From contig JAITYX010000002.1 in assembly GCA_021018815.1 (NCBI GenBank), positions 14,663,001 through 14,727,000 of the forward strand: 64,000 nt of DNA, read 5' to 3'. Made by a program: the position numbers and the translations under genes. Every line of letters starts with the position of its first letter. The first letter of the stretch is position 1. Below, piece after piece: positions 41,512 to 53,990 of this stretch. The notes under the pieces are model-generated. The model ran no database searches and had not been told where the DNA came from. It saw only the letters and a list, made by a program, of their open reading frames with translations. This DNA is from Talinum fruticosum (lineage: Eukaryota; Streptophyta; Magnoliopsida; Caryophyllales; Talinaceae).

Positions 41512-42946
41512 AATCTCTGCCCACTCTTCAACTTTGGATTTGTACATGCAATGTCTTTGACACTGCTATTTTCTTTTAATTGTTGTAAATGTTTTTTTTT
41601 TTGAAAGTAAGGTTATTGAAGATTTTAAGGATAAAATTGACTGGCGATATTCCGAATGTCATTTTAATTGTTGTAAGTATTTTTTTCCCCAAACACCATA
41701 TATTCCACATGCTTGCTAATTGTCCGCTCTTTATCTGGTGGAAGGTCAACTGTTACATCTTTACTTATTCTTAATTAATTGTGTGGCTTTCTTTAATAGA
41801 TGCCCTCTATGTTCTATTAATGATAAAATTATAGGAGAAACAAAACCCTAACCTAAAAAAATATTTAGTTAAGTTATTAAAGTTAATTAATGTTTTTATA
41901 TTAAGTCAAAAACAAAAATATTACATTACTACTTTACCAAGTTTCGATCAAACCCTTGCGAGAAGGTCTGTTTGCTTAGTTGTTGATCTTACATTTTTCA
42001 AAAAAAAAGTTTCAATTAAAAACCCTAAAACGGCTAATATTATTACATATTCATATCAAAGCATCTAAATAATAATTCTAAAAAAAAATCTAAATAATAG
42101 TTTAAAAAATTATGGAAAATTAAATCTATAACCTAATATTATATTAATTAATATTTTTTATTCAATTTTGGTATGTTCTCTACCCTTAATAAATTTATTT
42201 TTTTAATTTTAAATAAACCATCAAAAATAGTATAATATAATGAAGGGGAAAATAATTTCAGCAATCTTTATAACAAGAGTGATGCTTTGGAGAGCAAGAG
42301 AGAGAGAAAAAAAAAGAAAAAAAAAAAGAAAAGACGGTGACTGAATTTTGGGGCGCGTATGAATTGAATATTGAATTCCGATGGGTCAACTGTGAACTCA
42401 AAAGAAAGCGACACAGCTGTAATTTTATGTGAACGTTGTCACTCGTCATCTTCCTTATTCTGTCTCTCATGCCACACCTTCGTCTTTTCTTTTTCCCCTT
42501 TTCCAATTCATTTTTACATAAAAATAAACAGAAAGAATATCTGAGGATCAGTTAAGCTACTACGACCTATTAACCTTTTAATTTCTGGATAAGCAGATCT
42601 CAGCCGTCCGAGAACCTCCAGATCGTTTCGATCCAATCTTCCTTGAGCTTTCCATCTTCTTCACCAATCATCACCATTTTCATTCGTTTGATCAATCTGG
42701 TGAGTCTTTTTGATTTGTTTATCGAAACGAAATTATTGATCAATTATTTGCTGTTGCGAATTCGACTGATTATTATATCAACATGAACTGCCATTTCAGA
42801 TTATCTGCCAAATTCCATTTAATTTTCGTTCGTTTCCGTGTTTCCCGAATCGTGGATTTATTGAACTATTTATGTGTTTTTTCTGTTGAAAATTGAATCT
42901 GATAAAAGTTTATTGATTATATTTTGCGTAGAAAATTGGGTAGAAA
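41512..42946 (+). other. Spacer, promoter and leader of the second DnaJ copy
   Basis: After the 3' flank of copy 1, the AT-rich DNA to about 42165 holds nothing recognised. The duplicated promoter begins at about 42170 and an A-rich/GA tract lies at 42292-42335. The leader intron is probably 42700-42931 (CTG|GTGAGT to GCGTAG). Confidence 0.55.
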
Positions 42947-45900
42947 ATGGCGAAGGAAAGAGAGTACTACGATTTGCTTGGGGTCAGTGTGGATGCCTCC
43001 CTGCAGAGATTAAGAAGGCTTACTACCTTAAGGCAAGCCCTTTTCTTCAAATTTCTTTTTGTCCCCTCAAAATTTCAATTTTGTGTTTGTATTTTTGTGA
43101 TTTTGTTTGTTTTGGCCACAATTTATTAAAGTGCTTGATATGAGGATTAAGAGCTTCATTTCAGATGCAATTGTAAAGAAGCGTAAGGGCTAAGGAATAG
43201 TTGAGGTAGTGGGCGTGATTTGAGGATTTGCCCGGGCTGCGTTTTAGAAAGTATTGTATGTTTTGGGTACAATCGTACAATTTGAAGCGTCCAAGAATCT
43301 TGGCGTGGGTAGTTTGGGGTTAGCGTTGATTGTGATTAACATGAAAGTATTTGAACTCATAACCTTTTAACATTGCCCTCCAAACTGCAAGGTCTATGCT
43401 CGGAGGAGAGAGAGTTTCATTGTGAAGTATGTGGCAGCTGAAGGGGGATCCATGGCCATCTTCGTTAAGCATCCTGTTCGTTTTACCTTAATGGATATAA
43501 TACTTGCAATCTTGAACTCAAATAGGATAAAAACCCATAAATTTCCTTGGAAATGGTCAAGTGTTGCATTTGGAGTTTATTTGTATCAGATTCTTGTATC
43601 GTTTTCTAGCTAACATATCTAATCTACATGATGCTAAAAATGGTGATCTCGACTGGCTAAGTGATTATTGTCCTATTTAGATTGCTTGACTCTGGCTGTA
43701 TCTAGTTCAAGTTTAAGACGAATGATCTGAAAAGGCATTTTGATGATGGAATAGGCGATATTGGTCAACCATATACAAGGAATATGCTGTCGCCATCTTT
43801 AAAATTTGAAGATCAAAGTACAGTTTAAGTTTTTTTCCTTTTTAACAGATTTTCCTACTTTGGAGAGAGAGGGGGGCAGAGGAGTTGAGAAAAGAAAAGG
43901 GCAGTGTGATGATTTTCTGGATGGAGATCGAGTTTACCGATCTTTTGGTGCTGGTTTATGCTGTTGAATACTCTTGTCTTTTACTTGCATTTGAGCATGA
44001 TTTCGATATGGTAGTAATCAAGCATTAATTTCATAGCTTGGTGGCTAGGGCTGAGTATCTTCTTTTCCTGTTAGCCAACCAGGTAGAATATGTCATATTT
44101 GGTAATTCAATTATTCATTAGCCTCTCTCACACAGGAACATTTGCAACAACTTTTCAAGCTAACGGGTCTTTCTACACGACCTTCTATTCCTGTGTACCA
44201 GAAGTCAGCAATTTTTTTCTTAACGAAATTTTTATGTTTCCTCTCAGGCAAGGATTGTTCATCCCGATAAAAATCCTGGAGATCCACAAGCCGCCCAGAA
44301 GTTTCAGGTAAATAATTGATTAACTGAAATGAGGGACTACAGTTGAAAGCTACTCTTCTTAATTACTAAATGCAAATATATTATCTTTTCTGTTTATACT
44401 TAAGTAGGAGGTGTCACTTGTGTCAAATCCACAAGTTTTGAAATGGAAGTTAAAATATGTTGTCAAATTCTATAGGAACTTGGTGAAGCTTATCAAGTCC
44501 TAAGTGATCCTGAGAAACGCGAGGCATATAACAAGTTTGGAAAGACGGGAATTCCACAGTAAGTGTTTACATATTAGAAAATTATGCCAGTGAAGTACTT
44601 GTTCCAAATGCTTTAATATGTCCTGTGAAATACCTTTATGGATTATGATATATTAGTCTGCCTACAAGTCTATCTCCCACCAGGCTTTTGATCTTGCTTA
44701 TCTTCTGTTGGAGTCGCAAGTAATTGATATTTACCCTCATCGGCTTTTTAATTAAAATCTTTGTCAGGGATGCCATGGTAGATCCAGCGGCTGTATTTGG
44801 GATGCTCTTTGGAAATGATTATTTTGAAGATTATATTGGCCAACTTGCATTGGCAACTATTGCAGCAGTTGAGTCTGAAGAAGACCCAGAGCTTCCTATA
44901 GAACTTAGAAAGCAGAAAGTTCAAGAAAAGATTAAGGTAAATTATTTTATTTGATAAGTAAGTAAATTTTAAAAATTTTTGTAGCCACTTTTTTTTATTA
45001 ATTGTCAGTGCAATTAATTAGAGCCAACTTAGCCTTGCAGACAGTACAGCAGGAAAGACAGGCAAAACTCATACAGATTCTAAAAGATCGCCTTCAACCT
45101 TATGTTGAGGATCATATCGATGAGTTTGTGGAATGGGCAAAGACAGAAGCATCTACCCTCTCAAAAGCTGGTATTTCTGGTTCTATTTCCCTTTTTTGAT
45201 ACACTGTTTGAAGTTGGCGAACCTGGGAACCTTCATTACTCAATTGATTCTGCAATCAATTCTACATGAATCCATGTTCTAATGCATGTAGTATACGCAT
45301 TTGGTTTACTATGTAAAACTTTCGAAAGCTGACTGATTCTTCATGTGTTTACTTTGGAGAAGGTGAGATTGTGGAACTTGAATGTGCGAATTCTTTGAAA
45401 GTTTCACAACTTTATTCTCTAGTCTCCACATGGATGTGGGAAATTCCACACACACACATTATTTAGACTTGAGTTGTTTTCCTTGGTTATTCTTTTCCTT
45501 ATTAAATAGTCCTTGAAAGTTTGATTTAGATTTTCCACTCTTCTGCCCTGATTCACTTTAAATAATTGGATTAATTGATAGATATTGATGTCATTTTGAA
45601 ATTATTATTGATCATCATCAGTGTTTGGTGAGGCCATGCTGCACACGATTGGTTATATTTATACGAGGCAGGCTGCCAAAGAAATTGGGAAGGACAAGAA
45701 GTTCTTGAAGGTACCATTTTTAGCAGAATGGGTGCGAGACAAGGGACACATGATAAAATCACAAGTAATGGCTGCTTCAGGTAAGGTTTTTCTGCAACTA
45801 ATGGCCCTTTTATTGGGAAGTGCAGTCTTCCTGTCCATGTGTTTGTTATTAACGACTTCATCTGTTGGCATACAGGAGCTGTGTCATTAATTCAGATACA

Positions 45901-48301
45901 GGAGGATCTGAAGAAGTTGAGTCAAGGAGAGAACAAAGAAGAGAACATAATGAAAGCCATGGAAGAGAAAAAAGATGCCATGCTTAATTCTCTCTGGCAG
46001 CTCAATGTCATCGATATTGAGACAACCTTATCACGTGTCTGCCAAGCGGTGAGTATGCTCATGTTTGGCACAATATGGCTTGTTTATTGGACATTGTTTC
46101 AGCAACAATCATGACAACCGACTGTGTATCCTGCCCATATTAGGTTATGGAAGTCCTAAATTCGGGTAGCCATCCCTTGCGGGAAAAGAGAATATATGGG
46201 GGCACCCATGTAAACTTTTTCAAAGGGTTTTAAGGAGTTAAAACATTTAGGAATAAATTGCAAAAAAATATAAATGAAAAGTGTAAATATGAAGTGCTGA
46301 TACATGTAGCGCTAGTAATGTGAAGATAATGCTCGCTTTCTGGATAGCTCAAATGCCAATTTTTATTTTTATTTTTTTGGGGGGTGTCCCATTTGGATTG
46401 TAGTTGACAAAAGCAAAATATCTCTTTGAATGGTCCTCTGTCTCTTTCTATGAGAGATCTCAGATTCTTAATGAGAATGTGATGACTGCTCTAAATAGTT
46501 CTCCACGTTTTTGATAAATGTATAAAGGTATCGTAGGATACTATAGTTTATGTCTCATAGCTGCTCTGTTACCATCTGTCTTCTTGCTGATTGTCAGCAT
46601 CATTAGAATCAGGAGAAATATACCTGAAAAGTCGTTACCAGAAATGACTAAAGTTGCTGCTCAACTGAAGAATACTTACTATAGAAGTGTTTTCATAACC
46701 CTTTTATTTTTTCAGGTTCTTAAGGATCCCACCGTTTCAAAGGAAGTTCTCAGGTTGAGGGCAAAGGCGTTGAAGAAACTTGGAACAATATTTCAAGTAG
46801 GTTCTGTTTTGATCTTTTTAGTTCTATCTATGAATAATCTGGATTCTCGTTTTCTTTCTGTCCTTTTTTATTTATTGATTGTTGTTCTTAAGTCTTAACT
46901 ATTCCTACCCATTTCAACCATAAGTGTACTATCATCATGGAAGTCGCTAGTTTATTTTCTCACCCTGCAACTTTACTACTAAAACCATTAAATCACAAAG
47001 AGGCCAAGACAGCCGACTTTATTTTTACACCAAAAACATTCTACCTGAGTCCAAGCATCTTATGGGACAGACAAAGATTTCCTCCTACAGGCAAAAAATA
47101 TGTCACCTCTATTGGACCAAACCAAACCAAAAAAAAAAAAAAAAAAAGAAAGAAAACAGATGTCACCTCTGGGTCTGACCATGGTTTTTCACCATCATAT
47201 TATGGATATGGCACGCCTTGAAGTAGTATCCTCTTAAGAAGCATATTCATAATCTTATGGTTATCTAACCAAATTCATCTGCGGATTCAGAATTGTCATG
47301 ATATGTTTTTAAGGCTTAACAAGAGTCGCTTGAATTGTTGATGTAGTAGCTGCAAATAAATCCTACGTTAGTGGGCCAGCTAGAGAATGTGGTAGGAAAT
47401 GTTAGTGATCAAGGGGAGAAGAAATGCTTCAGTTATTCCAAGATTCCTGTGTTGTCACTTGTGTAGCTTTCATTCGCCCTGATCTCTACCCTACATAGAG
47501 CTAATGATCCTGGATATTGAGATCTATGTTAGTTGGACTTAGCTGCAAGCATCTCACATGAGACGAGTATGTGTCATAGTGTCAAATCCACCATTTTTCT
47601 GAGAAGTGTTAAATGTCCACAACCATGTTGAAAATGACAAGCTTGAACAGTATAGCAGAAGTAATATTACTGTCAGATATGATCTGAACTTAGGTGATCA
47701 TGAATAGATTTCTGCAAATGTCAACAGTAATTTAACCAATGAGGGCACGCAGCCTTACCATTGTGGTAAACTGTAATAGGCTGTTTATATGTAAATTGAT
47801 GCTAACCGGCCACCGCCTACTAGCTGCGCAACTGACGAAGTAGAGGAAACCCAGAATCAAATTGCTTTTGTCTACCGTTTATAGATTATGTTGGTTTGAA
47901 AGATTCTTTTAGCTGCCTGAGAAGTAGACTTCCATGCGATACAAAAATTTCAACTCAATATACAATGTTTTTTTCAAACAATTCTTTTTGGTTATTGTTT
48001 TTAGTACTAGTCATTCTGCTCGTAGAAATGTTTGCAGTAGTAAGGAAGACTATATGTTGGATCTCCCCATACTCCGCATAAGCGGGGCCACACATTGGGA
48101 GGAGTTGTTGAATTAGAAATGTATTAAGATTTTGCAGGGGACATCAGATAAATTCCGCTGCCCTTTGATCTTCCAAGTTATGAATTATTTGTTGTTTGTT
48201 CGGTTTCTCAGGGCGCCAAGGCTCCCTACACCAGAGAAAACAGTCTCAGAACTGAAGTTCCCGACATGAGCACTGCTGCTTCCGGGTCAAACCAACCTTA
48301 A
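42947..48301 (+). CDS. J-domain (DnaJ) cochaperone with DnaJ-X domain, copy 2 (exon 1 one base short)
   Basis: Tandem paralog of the preceding gene. Exons: 42947-43032, 44248-44307, 44476-44558, 44768-44936, 45041-45170, 45622-45780, 45876-46048, 46716-46796, 48212-48301; about 343 residues if exon 1 is read with one more base. It keeps the canonical HPDK and has small in-frame gains over copy 1 (two codons in exon 4, one in exon 6, four in exon 7). Exon 1 has GCCTCCCTGCAG where copy 1 has GCCTCTCCTGCAG: the C run at 42999-43001 is one base short, breaking the frame inside helix I/II of the J-domain. All later exons are open and all splice sites are kept, including the GC donor of intron 1. 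Possibilities are a consensus error or an inactivated duplicate. Confidence 0.87.
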
Positions 48302-51300
48302 AATCTCTGCCCACTCTTCGACTTTGGTTTTGTACGTGTAATGTCTTTGACAGTGCTATTTTCAGCTGTTGTATTCAACCCTGTTTCGCTACAGGCATTA
48401 TAGATGACTCCATAGTCCTTTGTGCATGAAATATCCTTACTGTCATTGTAGATAGGATTTGAACTGTGAAGTGAGCGTCTTATTGATAATCTTATACTTA
48501 AATATTTAAATTGACTATCGAAAATCTAATTCATTTCTTTCCATTTAATTAATTAATCTTCTTAACCCCGGTTGCAGAGAAGCGCCGCCTTATCTTGCCC
48601 TGACCGTCAGGCAGACACTGCCACCGCCGACAGACAGCTGATGCCCGGTGGTGGTGAGGGTTAAAAATTTTCGACTGTAAATTCAAGAGCAAGTATTCTT
48701 TGATTATTTGAATTAACTACCTACGCTAAAAAAATTGATTTCATTATCTTTCTTTTTTTTTTTAACATAAATTTTGTGTACTCGACTCTTTATGTGATAT
48801 AATGAAATGGGTAATATTTTTGTTATTCAAATGTGATTGGACTTGAATCTTGAGTGCCAAACTCAGACTCGTATATTAATGATTTGTGACATTCAATGGG
48901 AGCTTATATTATATGGATTTCAACCTAATTAACCTACCTAATCTCACTGCAATAAAATACTGGGCGACCTTTTTTATTATTTTTGGATAGAAGATAGGGG
49001 GGCTTTGATGACCCATGATAGAAAATTGATCGAAAATTTGATAAGCTAAGAGAAATCTAAATTTTGGGTTTTTTATCCGAAGAAATTCAATAAATATGCA
49101 AAAACTCGAAATCTAGATTTGACATTACACATATAAAGATATGTTCTAATTCATTGAACGCAGGACCATAGATGTGAATCATGAATTATCGTTGTAACTT
49201 ATAATTCATTATTGGTCGGGTATATTGTGTATTACATCCATCCATTATGAATTCTTACTGATTGCTTTAGTTTTATTTCTTCTCTTACTTACTACATATG
49301 TATTCGACCAGTTACATTTATAAAGTCATATTTATTTGACAATTTATTCAGAAAAACGAAACCAAGTTAAACATTAAGACTCAACAAGCGTCGTGGTACG
49401 GCCATACTTTAAGCTTCATGATTACTATTAATTCACGTAACTAACTAACTACGTAAGCCATGATTTATAAAGCACTGGAGTTAATTGATTAATTAATCAA
49501 TCAAAAGGAGTGCTTTAATTTTGTGTTCCAATAAGGAGAGGGCATGAGCTACTTAATTTAATTTAATTACACACTCAGAAAACCACCTCATAATTGATTG
49601 AGAGAGAGAGAGAGAGAGAGAGGGAAATATCCCAAATCAAGGAAAGAGAGAGAGAGAGAGAGAGAGAAATATCCCAAATCAAGGAAAGAAATTAATGAAA
49701 TGGAATGATTAGGACTTGGTTTATAGGTGGTGGCTTCCTCTTTATTCTCCACCAATGTCACGTCAAATTCAAAGTGTGGTATTTGGTAGGTTTTGTCTTG
49801 TGTCTTTTAAAGGATAACTGGATCCACTTTGAATTAGTAGAGTAGTCATCTGTTTTTAGGTATAAATATTTTAGCCTAACCAAATCCTTTCTCTGTAAAA
49901 GGTTAAAAGAAAAGGCAATTATTTGATGGTATCTAACAATTAGACTTGACAATCGGGTCATTCTAGTCGATTTCAATTCAGGTTAGTTCGAGATAAGGTC
50001 ATTAAGATTTAGTTAAGATTCGGTTTGATTTGGGTTCGGGTTTGAGTTGACTTCGAGTCGGATTGATGTTAGATCCAATAAACTTATCTTGATGATTTAA
50101 TATTTATTACTTGCATTATAATAACGACAATATTTGATTAGTATGAACTTTTACCCAGCTTAACAAAACGGGTGCGTTATTTAGGTATTCATTAATTTTT
50201 ATCCTCCTTACTTAATCTATTATTCCTCTTTTTTTTTTTAATTGAAGAAGGGTGTAATCTTTTTCGTGCTGCAAATATCTAAGGTAAAAATTCTGCCAAC
50301 AAGTAAGCTTCCGAAGATTCAAACTTATGTTCTTCTCCTCAATGAAATGAAATCATTACTATCTTAACTAATACTGTGTTGATGGTCATTATCCACCCTT
50401 TTTGATAGTAACATTTTCAGTACCTTCTAGAGTAATAAAGTGGGTTGAAAAAATAATTATCAATAAATAGGTAAAAAGTCACCCTTCCAATTTCTAAGCC
50501 GTTGAAAATGGGGTTGAATTTCATAGTTAATTATTGGAAGTGTCTATCTCATGTTAGGTTAGTTAAAGACTAATAAGCCAAAGCCATGGAAAAAGGGTAA
50601 AGCAATCTAAAATACGTAGCGCCATAGCAATAGGTCAGCTCAAAGTCAATAATCCTCCCAATTACTATCACCAACAGTCCAAATACCTAAAGTTGCAATT
50701 TTCAAATAATTTGCTTTTTCTTTGTCACTCAGTTATAATTGCTCAATTATACAGCCCATTACCGGAGATTAATTGAATTAATGGCTATTACCCTACTAAT
50801 AATAAATAGATATCTTGGCACCAAAACCCCAAAAAAAAACCCTAATGGTGGATTTCTTACATTTATTTTTAAATATATTATGTTAAACACACTTTTGTTA
50901 CCGATATAAATTGGTTCAAGTAATTTGACACTTTCGTTCACCTTAAACAATGTCTCAATCTCTTGGTTCTTATAAACTCATTTGTGGGCCAACAACAACT
51001 CTATTTTCATAAAATATAACCCCATAGAACATAAAACACACTTTTATTAGAGGTAGTCAACGTCGAAATTGATCAAAATATTTGTTTTCGTATCAAAACT
51101 GTCAATCAAATTACCGCAAACTCTATTTGTTCTTCTAAAATTTCGATATTAAGGCACTCGAGGCTTGGAGATCTAACCATCTTTCGAATGTTTAATTAAC
51201 AATATTCTATGATAATTTTTCGATTCTAATTTTTTTTTTCCTTTCAAACGCAAACATTGATCCTGTTTTGATTAAATTCACCCGAATTTATTTTGTGCAT

Positions 51301-51703
51301 CGTGAGCAATGCAATAGATTGATTATGTTGCCCTACTAGCTTTATTTGGAAGATGATGTTGATGGATACATTAGGTACACATAATTAAATTAAGAACATT
51401 GAATTAAAATTATATCGACTTCCTGAAAACTTTAGTAGACTTGGTGCCACAACAACAGGAAAGTGGTCTTCTTTCCCCTTTACCATATCATATTTTATGC
51501 AAATAGATTAGGGATTATATTCTTTTGCATTAAATATTAATCATTTGGCTTATCTTTATCTACCCATTAATCATATCCCACTCCCAGTAAAGCTAGGTTT
51601 CCTTACCCTTTGCATTACACTAAAATAGAAGGAGACTCCATTTTAGGGTACTTCCATTGGTAGAGAGAGAAAGAAAGAGAGAGAAATAGAGAGTGGCTGG
51701 AAC
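48302..51703. other. Intergenic region before the CIF-type peptide gene
   Basis: About 3.4 kb, AT-rich. It includes a duplicated GA microsatellite at 49603-49690 (two tracts of GA repeats, each followed by AAATATCCCAAATCAAGGAAAG) and old degenerate repeat sequence near 49940-50060 (repeated GGTTCGGG/GGTTTGA phrases). A CT/GA-rich stretch at 51660-51695 precedes the peptide gene ATG. No other gene was seen. Confidence 0.55.
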
Positions 51704-52366
51704 ATGGGCTTCTTGATACCCAGAAGATATACCCTACTTTTTCTCATCATCTCTGCTTCCCTTATATCAACTTCTGCAGGTATATATAGAATCCATTTTG
51801 TGTTTTGGTCTTAAATTTTGATCTCTAATAATTTAAAAACATATATTTTTTTCGATCTCAACTGAGGCGGGCGGAGTGTTGTACTGATATACACACAGCA
51901 GCTCATATATTTCATCAATGAGATAATCAAATTGCAAGTTTGAATTTCTCTTTTTCTTTTTATGTTTTTTCAGGCCGACGATCGAAGTTCTTGAAGAACA
52001 ACTCAGCTGAGCAATTAACTGGAGCTTATGAGGTGAACTAAGGGTGTCATTTCTTCTAATCCATGCCTTAATTTCATATTATAGTCACTATTAATTTATA
52101 ATATATAGTTTTTTTTTCTGATATACACATTGTATGAAATATGGAGAATAAGATAATTGCATTATATAGGGTTAATTAAAGTGATGTCGTGTGCTGTTTA
52201 AATGGACATGCAGGAATCATCAGTGAAGGCAGATGATGATCGTGCTGGGGATCAGGAGATTATCACGGTGCATGAAAGGTTGCTGAGGATGAACACACAT
52301 GATTATGGAAGATACGACCCTTCTCCTGCTCTTCATAAACCTCGTTACAAACTCATCCCCAATTGA
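51704..52366 (+). CDS. CIF: CASPARIAN STRIP INTEGRITY FACTOR-type secreted peptide precursor
   Basis: CIF peptides are tyrosine-sulfated ligands of the SGN3/GSO receptor kinases that control Casparian strip closure; some relatives act in other barriers such as the pollen or embryo surface. Three exons, 51704-51779, 51974-52032 and 52214-52366, with GT/AG borders and consistent phases, give 95 residues. The N-terminus is a signal peptide (MGFLIPRR then a hydrophobic core YTLLFLIISASLISTSA). The middle is variable and charged. The C-terminus ends exactly at DYGRYDPSPALHKPRYKLIPN, shown as two overlapping parts: DYGRYDPSPAL and HKPRYKLIPN. The family pattern DYG...P.P.....P.(F/Y)KLIPN with the stop right after Asn is met, and the DY pair is the known tyrosine sulfation site. 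Which CIF subtype it is cannot be told. The precursor is slightly longer in the middle than the shortest members. Confidence 0.85.
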
Positions 52367-52785
52367 TTAATTACTGGTTTTGTATGCCATTAATTAATTA
52401 CATACTATTATTAGACGTGTATTGTGACATTGCCCTTGTGGTTTTAGTTTGTGTGCTTCGTCTCAGTTAAATAAAATATATAGTGTTATCCAAAAATATA
52501 TACATATATATATATTTATATTAATGATAATATAATGTATGTTTTACCTCTTTTTGATAGAAAAAGGAAGATATAATGTATGTTCAATTTCTACGTATAC
52601 CTACAAATATATGTATGTACTATATATATACTTATGTACGTTCCGTTTTCTTGTAATATATGAACGTTATTATTATAATTTACTGGCATATATAGAACTT
52701 GTTTTCGTAATGTTGATTAGGTGGCTGATAAGTTGGCCAATTTAAGAACCAGTAGATTTTAGGGTATATTTTTTCTTTCAATTCC

Positions 52786-53185
52786 CTCCTAGGTTCCATT
52801 TGATTCTAAGGAAAATTAGAAGGAAAGAAAATGAATTTCTTTCCCATGTTTGAATTGAAGAAAAATGAGAGAAAAAAAGGTTTGATGGAAAAACTCATGG
52901 AAAATTTTGTCATTTTGGTCAATCATATTTTCCTTCCAAAATTAAGAGGAAAATGGAAGAAAAAATTCACAAAAAGAGAGACTTCTATTACGAAAGGCCA
53001 TTAAGAATTTTCTCTCTCCTTTCAATGACAATGTGGTGGATGAGTAAGATGTTGAAAAAGGAGTATAATTTTTTTCCCTCTATTTTTCCTTGAACCAAAC
53101 ACAAGAAAAAAATTCCCCTTTAACTTTTTTTCCATTTAAATTTTCTTTACAATTTATTTTCTTCAAATCAAATAGAGCCTTAGTG
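52786..53185. mobile_element. MITE-like inverted-repeat element
   Basis: The left end CTAGGTTCCATTTGATTC and the right end AATCAAATAGAGCCTTAG are imperfect complements about 400 bases apart. The interior is purine-rich, with GGAAAGAAAATGAAT-type stretches opposed by TTTTCTTTACAATTTATTTTC. This form is common for hAT-like non-autonomous elements; the class is inferred. Confidence 0.5.
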
Positions 53186-53609
53186 AATTAGGAGATTTGC
53201 TATATGTAGATAATGTATGTGCCTCCGAGCTCAGATACGTTAGTAAGTAATAATAACACATTGGAGCTTAGCTACTCTTCTGCACAAAAATATAAAATAA
53301 AATAAAATTGGCGTATATAGAAAGTTTGCATTTGAAGATTTTGTATTTTTAAGTTTTAAAAAATTTGATAAGTACCATTGATTTTTATTCTTGTTTTTGA
53401 ACAAATTTTTATGATTTTTTTCAAAAATTTGGCTAACAGATGGGACATCCGTGTTAGACAATAAAATAGGTTAGCTTCCATAGGATTTTTGGCTTAGTGA
53501 TTAATTTTCGTGTTACTCTATCATATAATGATAGTCCTGTTTAAGTAATGAAATTTTAAAGGAACATCATTAAATACATTATATTTTATTATTTTTATAT
53601 ATGAGAAAT

Positions 53610-53990
53610 AAGTTTTTTTTTAATCAAAAGAAATGGGTATATTAATAATCAATGGTATCGTACAAGGCCAAATTCTTGGCAACCACTTCCATAATAGAAT
53701 ATGCACCATTCCCAACCTAAGACCTGATAGAAGTGGCATAGGATTGAAGGTGGGTAATGGAATGAGCAACCATATTACTCTCCACCTAACATGCACAAAG
53801 GAACAGAAATTGAAATGCTTACAAAGATCCAAAAGATCACAAATAAAAAGACCTAACTCATAACTAAGATTAGAATACTTCTTAAGCTTGGAAATGAGAG
53901 ATTCGCAATCACTTTTAATAATTATGGTGGAAAAGCCGGATTGAAGTGCCAACCTCATCCCGAACAAACAAGCACGAATCTGTGCTTAGT
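53610..53990 (-). pseudogene. LINE 3' fragment: RNase H-like domain and poly-A tail
   Basis: The minus strand encodes AQIRACLFGMRLALQSGF, then IIKSDCESLISKLKK and a following LCKHFNFCSFVHVR, the C-terminal RNase H-like domain of plant LINE polymerases (acidic SDCE motif). After HVR the frame shifts once; the other frame continues ESNMVAHSITHLQS, the expected His-bearing end. The fragment ends at TTTTGATT followed by A9 near 53612-53620, the LINE tail. 5'-truncated and dead. Confidence 0.75.

Larger units (their letters stand above)
34240..48360 (+). repeat. Tandem segmental duplication carrying two DnaJ genes
   Basis: About 34240-41560 and about 42165-48360 align through promoter, leader, all nine coding exons and most intron sequence. 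Shared landmarks are GGCGCGTATGAATTGAAT in the promoter, the leader intron, and GGCGCCAAGGCTC in the last exon. The first copy is longer mainly because of an insertion at 35594-36740; the second has about 106 extra leader bases (42568-42674). Confidence 0.92.

Noticed and set aside
49603..49690. Regularly spaced direct repeats suggestive of an array
   Set aside because: They are two GA microsatellite tracts with one duplicated flank, not a CRISPR-like or structured array.
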